DNA of 64,000 nucleotides from Sialis fuliginosa (taxonomy: Eukaryota; Arthropoda; Insecta; Megaloptera; Sialidae), in NCBI GenBank assembly GCA_961205875.1, contig OY540810.1:37944001-38008000 (forward strand), in the 5' to 3' direction. The notes below the pieces were generated by a model. The model worked only from the letters and a program-made list of their open reading frames with translations, was not told the DNA's origin and searched no databases. Below are positions 1-10,510 of this stretch, in pieces. Each line of letters begins with the position of its first letter. Position 1 is the first letter of the stretch. The position numbers and the translations under genes are program-made.

Positions 1-311
1 TGGTATAAGAAAGTAAAAAAATAGGGAAACAAAAAATGAGGAACGCGACTAAAAAAAAGAAAGATCTTCAAGTTTTTATTTTCTTATATTTCAAACTTTT
101 TACTTCAAAAATCAGAAATGTCAATCGATGTGACCAAAAAAAAAAGGTCATCAGTTTTTAATGTATATATTATATTTTTCATTATTTCTAAAAATTCTCA
201 CTTTTCAGTCCATATAGGAATTTTGTCTGTTAAAAATATATTATATTTTTCCTTGGTGAAGGGGCGGCTATTTTTTTGCCCAGAGCGGCAATTAACGTAA
301 GTACGCCACTG
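1..311 (+). mobile_element. hAT-like element, right-hand part, cut by window start
   Basis: The segment ends in GTACGCCACTG, the form of a hAT right terminus (complement of CAGTGGCGTAC). Its body shares long stretches with 45043-45314: AGGGAAACAAAAAATGAG, a CTCACTTTTCAGTCCATATAGG-like stretch, and GGGCGGC motifs. It is therefore another member of the element at the core of the 44.5-45.9 kb palindrome. The left end lies outside the window, so no target duplication can be checked. The 60-codon frame at 118-300 is repeat sequence, not a gene. Confidence 0.55.
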
Positions 312-557
312 CTCCCATGACATACATATATTTTTATATTTATAACGACCCTTTGTACTTACATTATACTTGAACACCTTATTTCATATAATCGATAAAT
401 GCTTTTAGAATTCATTAGTAGATGTTAATGAGTCATAATTTCATATTATAATGTGTAGTTAATTGCACACGGCAAAATATCATTTGTTGATAATTCAAAG
501 TAATTTACTCAATTTTTGTAGTTTTGTAATTTTAATAATTGATGACTGATGACTTAA

Positions 558-715
558 TTAAAGAAATAAGAAATTTAGCAGGTATTTAGCTTACATTCCG
601 AGAAAGAACATAGGCAACTTTGTAAAATATCTAGCCCACAAATGTGAAACTAAAAACCTTTTTTTAACAGAAATCTGTATTACCACGCAGACGAAGTCGC
701 GCGGGCAACAGCTAG
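558..715 (+). mobile_element. Lep1-type Helitron, 3' fragment
   Basis: The 3' end GAAGTCGCGCGGGCAACAG followed by CTAG and then T is the terminal signature of non-autonomous Lep1-like Helitrons described in Lepidoptera and related repeats in other insects. Upstream text (ACATTCCGAGAAAGAACATAGGC) matches the middle of the fuller copies at 8928 and 41099. The 5' end is missing. No Rep/helicase coding is present. Confidence 0.7.
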
Positions 716-770
716 TTTGCTTGTAAATACAAAACCAAATTATAAAACGCAATATTTTTATAATAAAAAG

Positions 771-1118
771 CAGGTCTTCAAACCGGAGCGGAACCGAAAA
801 CTGGAATTATATTTTGCCGGAACGAAAACCGGAACCGAACCGAAAAAAATATTTTTTTTTTCGGTTCGATACATGTTAAAGTATGCACGTTAACATGATC
901 TTACTCCCTACTTTAGTTGATCAGGGCTATCATAAAAGTACCATAAAATGTTCTAAATTATGGTAGAAAATAATTTTTTAATACAAATAAAAAAAAATAC
1001 CCGAAAAAAACGGAAAACCTTTATTTTCGGAACGAAAACCGGAACCTAACCGATATATATTTTTTTACTCCAACCGGAATGAAAACCGAAACGAAAAAAA
1101 TAACGGTTCGAAGCCCTG
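771..1118 (+). mobile_element. hAT MITE (CAGGGCTTCGAACCG family), copy 1
   Basis: This is a 348-bp non-autonomous element. The left end CAGGTCTTCAAACCGG and right end CGGTTCGAAGCCCTG form terminal inverted repeats. It is flanked by ATAAAAAG and ATAAGAAG, an 8-bp target duplication with one mismatch, as expected for hAT transposition. The interior repeats ACCGGAAC and AACCGAA motifs and has no reading frame. It lies in the same orientation as the copy 460 bp downstream. Confidence 0.88.
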
Positions 1119-1580
1119 ATAAGAAGATTCATAATTTGTAAGACATCAACAAGAAAGAATACATTTTTCTTTTTCATAATTTCATTAATCTCCAGACTAA
1201 TTATAAGTTCTTCAGATTTTATGATAGGTAATCAGAACTAACTATTTTTTCAACGATATAATGAGCTATTTAAATCACCCTCCCTGATAAAAGCGTCATA
1301 AAATATAAACATACAAAAATGGGTTTACATATTATACTTCATTTTCTTTGAAATTCCAAATCACCTACATACATATATACATAAACAGTATATTTATGTA
1401 CGTGTGTACTAATACAGGCTGTGTGTCAGATACCAAGGTAATTGCGTCATTACTTACCCTCCCACAACAATCTCCCGCCATCTAGATGTGCGTGTATAAG
1501 AGTAAATAAATAGTCTGATTGCTTGGTAGCTCAGTGTGTGAATGAGAATTATTGTTTGTTATTGTTTAGATAGTTATTTA

Positions 1581-1958
1581 CAGGGCTTCGAACCGGAACT
1601 GAACCGAAAACCGGAAAAACCGTTATTTTTTCCGGAACGAAAACCGGAACAGAACCGAAATAAAAATATCGGTTTTTACGGTTCAGTACATGTTAAAATA
1701 CGCGCGTTAACATGATCTTATTTCCCACTTCAATTGTCGTTCGGGCTATTATACAAGCACCATAAAATGTTCTAAATTATAGTAGAAAAAAATTTTTTAA
1801 TACAAATAATTTTTTTTTAAATAATCACTCGGAGCTGAACCGAAAACCGAAAAAACCGTTATTTTTGCTGTACGAAAACCGGAACCGAACCGAAATATAG
1901 TTTTTTACTCGAACCGGAACGAAAACCGAAACGAAAAAAATAACGGTTCGAAGCCCTG
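1581..1958 (+). mobile_element. hAT MITE (CAGGGCTTCGAACCG family), copy 2
   Basis: This is a 378-bp element with TIR CAGGGCTTCGAACCGGA and CGGTTCGAAGCCCTG. The flanks are GTTATTTA at 1573-1580 and GTTATTTA at 1959-1966, a perfect 8-bp target duplication. The middle (ACATGTTAAAATACGCGCGTTAACATGATC) is shared with copy 1 and is itself partly palindromic. No coding capacity. Mobilisation would need an autonomous hAT transposase elsewhere. Confidence 0.93.
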
Positions 1959-1976
1959 GTTATTTATAATGAGAAT

Positions 1977-2122
1977 TATAATAGGCATGATGCCTAATTT
2001 AAAAAAAAATATTCTATGATGATCTTACGTGTTTCCTATTACCAAAAAATACTTATTTCTGCAGAAAATAAACGTTTAATCACTAAAGTTGACCCTTTTA
2101 AAACTAATTTTGAATTTGACGC
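1977..2122 (+). repeat. Dispersed repeat TAGGCATGATGCCTA, copy 1
   Basis: From AATAGGCATGATGCCTAAT to CTTTTAAAACTAATTTTGAAT this closely matches 7217-7353 in the same orientation. The GGCATGATGCC start is itself nearly palindromic. The family is not recognised. Only this left portion is shared, so the full element length is unknown. Confidence 0.6.
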
Positions 2123-2159
2123 CAAAACGCTCGCAGGTGTCATGGTGCGTTTTTGATAT

Positions 2160-3632
2160 CTTTCGAATTAGTATATTTCTTATTCTAGTATAAGGGGTAG
2201 TTTTTGGAGGTTGCAATGTTTAATGCATTGTTATTTATGATTCATAGTGCATTAGAAAACGTTTATTCAAAAAACTCTAAAAATCTATAATTAAGAAAAA
2301 AAATTGTAAGGGGTTGTTTTCATAAGGGGTAGTTGTTGAAATTAACACTAAATTCTATTTTAAACCGTGCATTAATTAATAAAAGCACTTGTAAGACCTC
2401 AAGCTATTTCTTTTCAAATTTCGTCATAAGCAGGGGTTGATTTTTAAGAGTTTAAATGTTGTAATACATCATAAATCATGCCTACAACATAAAATAAACT
2501 TTATTTGACATATTTTAATGGGTTTTCAATCTATTAAATGCTTTAATCCTCAGTTTTCTCATTTTTTATAAATAGGGGTTGTTTTTACCCCTAAAAAATA
2601 AAAAGCACACATTGGCATAGGGTCACTTTTGAAGTAGAGGGTAAGACGAGCTTAATCCTAAATTTTCATACAAATCGATGCATGTTCAAAAAATTGTCAG
2701 GTTTTTTTTAAATTTTACCTGCATTTACTGGACTAATAGCTAATCTAGTTATAAAGATAAATTCGGACAAAAAAGTTTTCTTACACTAAAATAAAAATTT
2801 CGACATACAACCCCTAATGGCGGTGGTAGATAGGGTGTGGGTTTTTGTAATTTTTAACTAAGATCCGAGATATTTACGATTTTGTATAGGTAATGACAAA
2901 GTATATAAAGACAAGGTAGTCTCATGAACTCCTTGAGCAATCAGTGTTGGCCCGGGAATTGACGTCACCTGGGGGATATATTCAAATCTTATAACAGAAT
3001 ATCAATAACTAAAAAAATCATTTATTTTTTCTTGTTTTCGTACTTTTTTGATATAATATAATATAAATTCGATATTGCAAAATCATAAAAAAAGCTGTCA
3101 CAAACAATTTGGTCTATTCAGGAAGTGTCATTTTTACTATTCTTAAGTTGGCAATACGTTCTGTGATTCTGACAGCTTTTTTATGATTTTGTAATGTCGT
3201 ATTTGTACTTATTTGATTGTATGTGTTGTTAAAATATCAAAAAATACGAAAACAATAATAAATAAATAAATTTTTGATATTCTATTATACATTTATATTA
3301 ATTTATAACATTTGAATATGTCTTCGTGGTGACGTCAATTTCCGCGCTTACGCTGATTGGCCAAGGAGTTACTGAGCTTACCTTGTCTTTATATACCTTG
3401 AGGTAGTGAATAAAAATTAAAAAAAGAGTAATTTAATATTTTCTCCCCTGTCACATATAGAGGATTGTTATTAGGAGGGGAAAAACAGCCCCCTAACTCG
3501 CATAGGAGCCGAGATATTTACGATGAATAAAAAACAAACAAAAAATAATTTAATTTTTCATCCATTGTCTTAAAATATTATTTGTGTTGCCAACATAAAC
3601 ATACAACGCGAGCGAAGCCACGGGAAGGTCCA
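2160..3632 (+). mobile_element. Helitron-like repeat, fragmentary, split by a MULE-like insertion
   Basis: The stretch contains four loose repetitions of AAGGGGTAGTTTTT-type blocks roughly every 120 bp (near 2190, 2310, 2430, 2570). After 2820 it contains GATCCGAGATATTTACGATTTTG, the module of the Helitron at 41099-41730. It ends in ACGCGAGCGAAGCCACGGG, the Helitron 3' region, with the last bases degenerate. It is interrupted at 2897-3400 by a MULE-like element. The 5' end is not identified. Confidence 0.55.
2897..3400 (+). mobile_element. MULE-like foldback element, copy 1 (nearly complete)
   Basis: This is a 504-bp element with long TIRs. Left CAAAGTATATAAAGACAAGG matches the complement of right CCTTGTCTTTATATACCTTG, and the pairing continues through AACTCCTTG, CCAATCAG and GACGTCA for about 100 bp. 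A further inner pair (AATCATAAAAAAAGCTGTCA with TGACAGCTTTTTTATGATTT) makes almost the whole element a hairpin. The flanks are AGGTAATGA and AGGTAGTGA, a 9-bp duplication with one mismatch, which suggests the Mutator/MULE superfamily. No transposase. Copies at 19570 and 35535. Confidence 0.75.
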
Positions 3633-4067
3633 GTAATAAAATATATATTATGAATTCGATTTCGATATTTTTCAATCCATTTCCCAACGTATTGCAATAT
3701 GATTTTCCAATAAAAACTATATTTTCTTTTATCGAATGACTTGAAACTATGTATTTTATAAATCAGTAAAAACGGACATGTTTCAACCTCTAAATAACAA
3801 CAATTCTCCATTAAATTTGTCAACACGTTGTAAAACATAAAATATAGTTCGTTGTTCCTGCACCAATGCTATTATATCGAACCACGAGAAAAGGTTGTGT
3901 TACCAACGACTACTTTGATTTATATGTTATTGTCTTTTTCTACGAGAACAGTCACTCCGATGTTAAATCGGATATGGTTTCTTTGTATTCTACAAAATTT
4001 AATATGACAGTTCTCATCGAATGACTAGTTTGACAGTGGCTTTTTATTAAATTTTCTTTATAATATA

Positions 4068-4390
4068 CAGGGTGATTCGGTTTGGGATACAGATATTTTA
4101 AGAGCTGTAATAATAACTAATCAACACCTAAATTACCTAACAAAAACGAATCAGAACAAAAAGTACAAATAATTTTTGTTCTGTTTAAATTTAAAAGTTA
4201 AAATAAACAATTGACGATCAAAAGACAACGGCCATGGGATTCCGAATGGCGGACGAAATGCTCCGACGTGTAACTTGTTCTTCAGTTCGCGCGTTGTTGA
4301 TCATATTTTATCGTATATAACTTATTTAAAGTTATTTCCTAAGCTATACGACCAAATTGTTCGGGTAAGGTTTTAAAGGCGAAAAAAAGG
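4068..4390 (+). repeat. Dispersed repeat shared with 26844-26970
   Basis: TAATAATAACTAATCAACACC, AGAATCAGAACAAAAAGTAC-like text and CTATACGACCAAATTG recur in order at 26844-26970, where the middle is deleted. It starts near CAGGGTGATTCGG, similar to insect repeats that begin CAGGGTG. Function and superfamily are unknown. Confidence 0.55.
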
Positions 4391-4967
4391 CATATTTTCA
4401 TGATTTTTTTTTGAAGATATGAATAATGTTGGTTTATTTATTTCATATACACGTTATAGTATGACATCTAAAGTATCTTTGGAAAAATTTTCAATTAAAA
4501 ATATCAAAAAATAAGTCCATGACAGCAAATCTCTGGAGGCGCCTCGAAAAAAAGTTGTTATGCGGTGAACACCATAACTCGTTACCGGATCATGTAAAAC
4601 AAAAAAATCGAAATGTGCTTGAAAGGTGATTTGTTTCCCTAGGTAGTCACAGAGAGTTTTTTTGTTTTTTTCGATTTAATTATTTTTGGCAGCATTTGAA
4701 AGTGAAAAACGTGATTTTCGCTAAAAATTTCGGTGAATTTGTTATTATAAAATGGAAAAAAATGGTAAAAAAAAAAAACTCTCCGTGATTACCTGTTCAT
4801 TTATGTGTAGAAATAGTGTTTAAAATTTCAAAAGGATCGGTCAAGTAGATTTTGAGTTATAATGTTCACGAACTTCAAAAATGACATTTGCGAGAAAATC
4901 GATTTAAAGTTTATTATACTCGAACATCCAAAATTAAGCATCAATAAAAGGGTATATTTTTTTATAA
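4391..4967. other. AT-rich stretch without a gene; probable old transposon
   Basis: No reading frame or RNA gene is seen. The style of the sequence (GGATCGGTCAAGTAGATTTTGAG, TTCACGAACTTCAAAAATGAC) is that of decayed insect transposon bodies. It lies just downstream, in the reverse sense, of the short coding relic at 4968-5099 and could be that element's 3' part. Confidence 0.35.
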
Positions 4968-5099
4968 TTACACAGAATCATCAATGCCAGCTTCGTACAG
5001 TGAAACACTGTCATTCAGGATGTCCAATGCATCTTTTTGCTTTTGCCTAAGTTGGGTTCTACCCTCTTTACTTGTACGTGCAGTTTGTCCGTATAAAAA
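4968..5099 (-). pseudogene. Short coding relic, hydrophilic C-terminus, family not recognised
   Basis: The reverse strand reads in one frame for about 42 codons to a stop at 4968-4970: GQTARTSKEG, RTQLRQKQKD, ALDILNDSV, SLYEAGIDDSV. The composition (charged, all codon families used, few AT-rich codons) is unlike the AT-rich noise nearby and looks like real former coding sequence. A stop lies in frame just upstream, and no start codon or clear splice site is visible. It could be the C-terminal end of a transposon protein or a stranded exon. I do not recognise the family. Confidence 0.35.
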
Positions 5100-5897
5100 T
5101 CAAGCATGAGGGTCGGTCGCTTGAAACGCTGTATCTTCGTTAGTTTTATTCCGATTTACTTGAAATTTTGACACAATACTCTCGACATGTTGTACATTCA
5201 GAAAAAAATTAAAAAAAAATGCATTTTAAAACCTTACCCCCCCCCCCCCCACAAATTATCATCACAAACATTTTAAATTGATGCATCATTAAACCAAACA
5301 CATAACATTTGTCTTTACTCTCTTTGCAATACTGCAGCAGCATGTGGGAGGGGGAGGGGTAGAGGTTGGCTTTCCACATACTACTTTTGATTTACGTTAT
5401 TGTCCTTTGTGCAAGGACTACGCCCGCGCAGTTTAGATCCACACCAAGAAAGATGTCTTTATTTATTTGCACAGGTTCTATCCTCGCCAGACTTCAAAAA
5501 GATATTAAAGTGATGTATGTCTTCTTTTTATGGCTTTTTAAATACCCCTGCTTAGTGCAGTTTCATGCGATAATTTTATCAGTATATGCATAAAATTTGT
5601 TTACTCAATAATAATGGAAATTTATATCAGACATTAAACTACACCTGAAGATATCACAAGGTGATAAAAATGATTAATATAATATGAGTTCGTGTAAATG
5701 TATCTCTGTTTTTAAAATTTAATTTTTTGGTTGATGAATTTTATTAAAAAATATTAATCGAAATATTTTTAAAATATTTTTCTCAGAAACACCCAGAGGT
5801 AAGTAAATAAATTAATTATCAAATATTTAGGTGTACAGCCTTAAGTTTCTTTCAAAACCGTATTTTGATACTGATAGACTGAAATCATCAAAACTTA
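5100..5897. other. Gene-free stretch with a 14-C run
   Basis: A run of 14 C lies at 5237-5250 and a G-rich patch near 5345-5360. The open frame at 5366-5593 has no recognisable domain and an AT-driven composition, so I do not call it. Nothing else supported. Confidence 0.4.
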
Positions 5898-6059
5898 AGG
5901 GTCGTTTACATTGAGCGAGTTTACAAGCTAACAAGCCAGCTTTTTTACAAGCTGGCTTGTTAGCTAGTGAACAATCATGATTACACTGAGCGAGTTTACA
6001 AGCAGCTTGTAAAAAAGCTGGCTTGTAGCTTGTAAACTCGCTCAATGTAATCGACGCTT
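5898..6059 (+). mobile_element. TA-flanked palindromic MITE (TTACATTGAGCGAG family), copy 1
   Basis: The element is about 162 bp. The left end AGGGTCGTTTACATTGAGCG and right end CGCTCAATGTAATCGACGCT are inverted repeats. TA lies on both sides, as for Tc1/mariner-type insertion. The inside is a stack of short palindromes built from ACAAGC, GCTTGT and ACAAGCTGGCTTGT, so the single strand could fold in several registers. Second copy at 9970-10363. No coding. Confidence 0.75.
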
Positions 6060-6316
6060 TATAGGGTACTTCTCGTTGACGTAGAATCTTGAAACTTGGC
6101 ACGAAGGAAGGTCTCATAGTACATGTAAAGGAAAAAAATCCGAAAATCATTAATTTATAACTTTATAGGAAATTATTACGTGACAAAATTAATTTTGTGG
6201 TTTTTTTCATACAGCGTCTACGTCAAGACGACTACATACAAATACACCTTGGAAATAGGGCCTATTGTTTACGTAACTACGAGTATAACTATCATCAGTA
6301 GTTAAGTTTTATATAA

Positions 6317-6354
6317 TGGTACGGAACCCTCAGGGCGCGAATTCTACTCGCATT
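6317..6354 (+). repeat. 3' tail of the GGTTCCGTA insect repeat, fragment
   Basis: GGTACGGAACCCTCAGGGCG followed by CGAATTCTACTCGCA resembles the terminal segment of the widespread insect repeat whose longer copy is at 48491-49023. Only the last 40 bp are present. Confidence 0.45.
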
Positions 6355-6475
6355 TATGAAAAATATTTTAAGAAAATTTTTCTTCCAAATATAAAGAACT
6401 AGCTTCTTTCACGTGGACTACGAAATTTTCGTAAAAGACTTTTGAAAAATATAGTTGAATTATTTTATATCTTTT

Positions 6476-6755
6476 TATTCTACACAGTTCTCTACTACAT
6501 TATATTGTTCAATCTTTAACGGTTTAGACAGCGTACTGCAAAAGAGCGAACTGGCGACAAACTTTCTTCCAACTTGATTTAATATTATCGTAACTGCTTA
6601 TTCCTTATGTTACCTAACGCAACAAAGTATAAACTAAAACCTAGACAAAGAACATATCAATATGGATTAATGATTGATTCTTAAGAGATAAGTGCACTAA
6701 CAGACAGACAGACAGAGGCATTGCATTTTATAATATTTATATAGATATAGAAGAT
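6476..6755 (+). repeat. Dispersed repeat ending in GACAGACAGA, copy 1
   Basis: Blocks GGTTTAGACAGCGTA, TGTTACCTAACGCAACAAA, AAGTGCACTAACAGACAGAC and a TATATAGATATAG tail align in order with 27170-27468. The layout (unique text, GACAGACA repeats, AT-rich tail) resembles insect retroposon 3' ends, but no poly(A) tail or target duplication is seen. Confidence 0.6.
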
Positions 6756-6780
6756 ACGAATACAAAATTAGTTAGTTGCT

Positions 6781-7065
6781 TTGCCTTGGAACAGTACAAT
6801 TATTCAAAATGGCACTAACCCCATTTACGATGTTAAAGTAGAACAAACAAGCTTCGATAAATTATCCGAAAACTTTCGGATCAGATTTGAACATTTCGAT
6901 CGTTTTGCTTCGTTAGATGGAATAATAAAAATGAAATCTGACTTCAATAAAAGCAATCGCGTACGGCGCCGGGCGGCGGACTTTGTCTATGGAAGCGGTG
7001 TGGAAATAGCGTGCATAATATATGAGTACGTGAATCTTTCTTCGCTTTTCTTCTACTGCTCCTAA
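6781..7065 (+). other. Open stretch with coding-like composition, function unknown
   Basis: A frame of about 94 codons starts with TTG at 6781 and first ATG near 6931. It contains the mixed-composition segments VEQTSFDKLSENFRIRFEHF and NRVRRRAADFVYGSGVEIAC. GC content is higher than in the surroundings. CCTTGGAACAG at about 6784-6794 could be a 3' splice site. There is no recognisable domain, promoter or companion exon. It may be a stranded exon, a transposon relic or chance. Confidence 0.25.
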
Positions 7066-7214
7066 TAGCAATCTACTGAAACAAGGCATTCTCGTTCCGA
7101 ATGAACAATTTATAGAACTTGTTCGTCTTGATTAGAGTAATGTTTTATTAATATAATTGTTAGTTTGTAATGATATTTGTAGACTTTACTACTGAATTGT
7201 TGATACTGAATAAA

Positions 7215-7710
7215 CAATAGGCATGATGCCTAATTTTTAAAAACTATTTTATGATGATTTTACGTGTCTCCTATTTCCAAAAAAATACTTATTTCTGCAT
7301 AAAATAAAGGTTTAATCACAAAAATTAACCCTTTTAAAACTAATTTTGAATATGTAAAGACTGCTTGTCAACAATAATAAATTCTTGTTCCATCGCTAAC
7401 GTTTCTCGGTTTTAGTTTTGGTAACACAAAACTGAGCAAATTGACAATTTAAAACCACAAAATAATTTATAAACAATGCAGATATTAATGAAACAAAAAT
7501 GATGTTTACTTAACCGTGACGTCATCCACTCTGACTGGTGTTTTATCTAACATGGCGGATTGCTGTATTTTGTGTTTTTATTTTAACAAAAATCATATTG
7601 ATCTCGCTTTTAATATAAAAATAAATACATTTTTTAGAATATTTTTAATCTATTACATTATTTAAAATCATAATTTCAATGATACTTTGTTACTGGCATA
7701 ATGCCTATTG
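7215..7710 (+). mobile_element. Candidate TIR element CAATAGGCATGATGCC
   Basis: The left end CAATAGGCATGATGCC (copy 2 of the repeat at 1977) pairs with GGCATAATGCCTATTG at 7695-7710, 15 of 16 bases. Because the motif is itself semi-palindromic the pairing may be fortuitous, and no flanking duplication is visible. The interior contains GTGACGTCATCC and no coding. Confidence 0.35.
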
Positions 7711-8927
7711 CTTTGATTTTTAAATGATTTATAGTGTGTCCGGCTTTCCTAGCGCACTTCTCGTAGGGAATAGAAAAAAAGTTTGGTACATAATATTATT
7801 GGTTTAAAAATGTCAACGTTGTAAAATTATTTTCAACAATACAGGTTGTCCATGTCCCATTTTTGCGCTATAACAATAATGAAGATTTTTTAAATGGAAT
7901 ACCCTGTAACGTTTTTAAGTCTTCTGATGTCATTTTTTTAACCACTACATTAACGTCTGTTCATTTTTGATTTAGTGACAGTGTTTTTTTCCGAAAAATA
8001 ATCCATAAGCAGGCAACCTTAAAAAATCGTAGCGACCCCGTTTTTTCTGAAGTGGTGAATTTTTTTTAGCAATAATGTTAACCCTGGTAAAGTGTAACAT
8101 TTTGATAATAAACAATTTGAATTTAGTTCTACAGGATGTTCATTAAAAAATGCAATCTTCAAAATGATAAAACTCATTTTTTCAAATCTGAATTTCACTA
8201 TTCGAAGGTTTTTTTCCCTTTCAATTTGTATAGAGGATGTACTATGTCTAAGCCTCATAATTTCTGAGATATTCAATACTTTTCACAAAAGTAACCATTT
8301 CATTACATTTTTATGCACCAAAGTAGGCCATTATACACACTCATTTTTTCAAACAGCAACCTTTCTAAAGACATCTTCTTTTTAATATTGAAAAAGTATA
8401 ATAAACTTCCTATACAACAATTAAGAAAAAAACAAATAAGGACAAAATTAAATCAGAAAATACAATAAAGTGTATAAATAAAATTACAAAAGTTCAGTAA
8501 TATGCTAGAAAACATTTTACAGAACGGATTTGTTATAGTAATGACTGAAGTTACAAAATTTAATAAAGAATTACGATAAGGAAACCGCCAACTATTTCCT
8601 GTTTCCGGGGACAGTTTCAAAGTTGCAGAATATCAAACAGAATGGCGTTCGTCATAAGCATAATTTTACAGAAAATAAATTATTTATTATCAAAGTCGAT
8701 TTGTCACCTTGATTAATTTAGTAGCATTTTTCCTGTCAATTGCTCTCTTGATTTTTATTAATGATTCTATTACACGGCATAATATTTTCTTTTTATTGCT
8801 TTCCATCGTTCATAATGTTATTTAAATGTTTAGAAGGAAATTTTTATCCGAATAAAAATTGTAAACGTTCTTTGTTTAAATAAACTTTTGCGTTTATATA
8901 CATTTCTTTAAAGAATATTTGTCAATC
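7711..8927. other. Gene-free AT-rich stretch with CAGG..GTCC insect repeat ends
   Basis: ACAGGTTGTCCATGTCCC near 7844 and GAATACCCTGTA near 7901 look like the two ends of a CAGGGTGTCC-type repeat. TACAGGATGTTCATT near 8131 looks like the end of another. Reading frames here overlap on both strands and carry no domain. No RNA gene. Confidence 0.4.
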
Positions 8928-9095
8928 CATACAAATATTATAAATACGAAAGTGTGTCTCTCTACCTGTCTATTTATTACCTTTTCACGGCTCAACCGCT
9001 GAACCGATCTTGATGAAATTTAGAGGGGAGATAGCTTGCATCCTGAGGAAGGACATAGGCTACTTTATATTTCGGAAAATGTATTAGATAATTTT
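8928..9095 (+). mobile_element. Lep1-type Helitron, 5' fragment
   Basis: ATATTATAAATACGAAAGTG, TTACCTTTTCACGGCTCAAC and CCGCTGAACCGATCTTGATG match the 5' portion of the Helitron at 41099 and the reverse copies at 31419 and 36280. The 3' end is absent. Confidence 0.65.
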
Positions 9096-9969
9096 TTTAT
9101 CGACTATTATAACAGAAATCTGTAGTAGTTTATAATTGTATAAGATTAAAAACTTTAGCAATGTTAAGAACCAATTTAGATATTATTTTAAATAAAATCG
9201 AAAAGGTGGCAGCACAGTGTATTTCATCACATCTTTATTTCATTCTAAATTTCAATTATTTTTGAAAAAATACGTAAGTGCGATGAGTGCTGATATGTAC
9301 TTGGAACATAAAAATATGTTGACATTTTTTATTTTGATTATCGGACCGATTACAATAACTTCCTTATGGGAAGTTAATTAACATAATCGAATATCCACAT
9401 TAATTGAAAAACTATACGGTAAAAAATTAAAAGAGTTTAAACAATTGAACAACCGCGAAAGTCTGCGATCAAAAATAATTGAATATCTGAAATATCAGTG
9501 TCCGGAAAGGAACTTTTCTACTTTATACTAAACAAATATTTAGATAAAAAATATTCGCTTATATTTTCATTCACACGGTTTGAAAATTGTAAGCTGTATG
9601 TGCAAGAGAGATAAACATAGAGACAGGGAGAAAACTTCACTCGAAATTGTTTACTCTAGAAAATTTGCAGTTTAGATAGAAAAGTTACGTTTCAAAATAT
9701 ATGAATCGGAACGTAAAAAGTATTTTCAATATAAGACCGGGGATGAGTGAAGAAAATATTAAGTTATTATGTCTGGAACCGACTTTAGATAAAAGAGGTT
9801 TCAAACATATATCAAAACTTTGGCAGACTATTTTATACCTAACTGTTCTTCTATGGCAGATATATGTATATAAAATGTGAATATAATAAAAATAGATTAA
9901 ATAGGTATATGCCTGCATAGATAAATAATATTAAACTGATGAACTTTTTAACTTCTCGTTCGTAGAGTA
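9096..9969. other. Gene-free stretch, nothing recognised
   Basis: AT-rich sequence without an open frame of plausible composition, RNA gene or repeat partner in this window. Confidence 0.4.
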
Positions 9970-10363
9970 AAGCGTCGATTACATTGAGCGAGTTTACAAG
10001 CTGCTTGTAAACTCGCTCAGTGTAATCATGTTCACTAGCTAACAAGCTGCTTGTAAACAATCTGCTACAAAAGTTGAAAGCCGGGCTACTTTACTCGCTG
10101 GCTTGTAGGCTTGTTAGCTTCTTAGCTTATAAACTAGCCGTGTGTCATCATAGTAGCTAGTTCACTAACTGCTAGTATCTCGGCGATTCCTGGTTTCAGT
10201 GTCTATAAAATGTATTCACAACACGTGGTTTACTCGCTATCTAGTTGGCTACTGAGCGAGTGGAAAGTTTTTTGTGTCATCATCACTATCTTACAAGCTA
10301 ACAAGCCAGCTTGCTACAAGCTGGCTTGCTAGCTTGTAAACTCGCTCAATGTAATCGACCCTT
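9970..10363 (+). mobile_element. TA-flanked palindromic MITE (TTACATTGAGCGAG family), copy 2
   Basis: The element is about 394 bp. The ends AAGCGTCGATTACATTGAGC and GCTCAATGTAATCGACCCTT form inverted repeats with TA on both sides. Compared with copy 1 it carries an extra central block and several more ACAAGC/GCTTGT hairpins (for example GCTTGCTACAAGCTGGCTTG near 10309). No coding. Target TA and long palindromy suggest a Tc1/mariner-mobilised MITE. Confidence 0.75.
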
Positions 10364-10510
10364 TAAAAAAAATAAGATTGCAAGTTAGACACAATAAATC
10401 TATTGAAGACTATTTACTATAATACACGTAGGGGAAGAGTGACATAAAAGAAGCAGTTTTAAAAAGCACCAAAAAAAAACTAAATAAATAAATTATAGAC
10501 ATTTATAGTC

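Noticed and set aside
5827-6150. 107-codon reverse frame with repeated ACK/KLAQC segments
   Set aside because: It translates the ACAAGC/GCTTGT palindromes of the MITE at 5898-6059.
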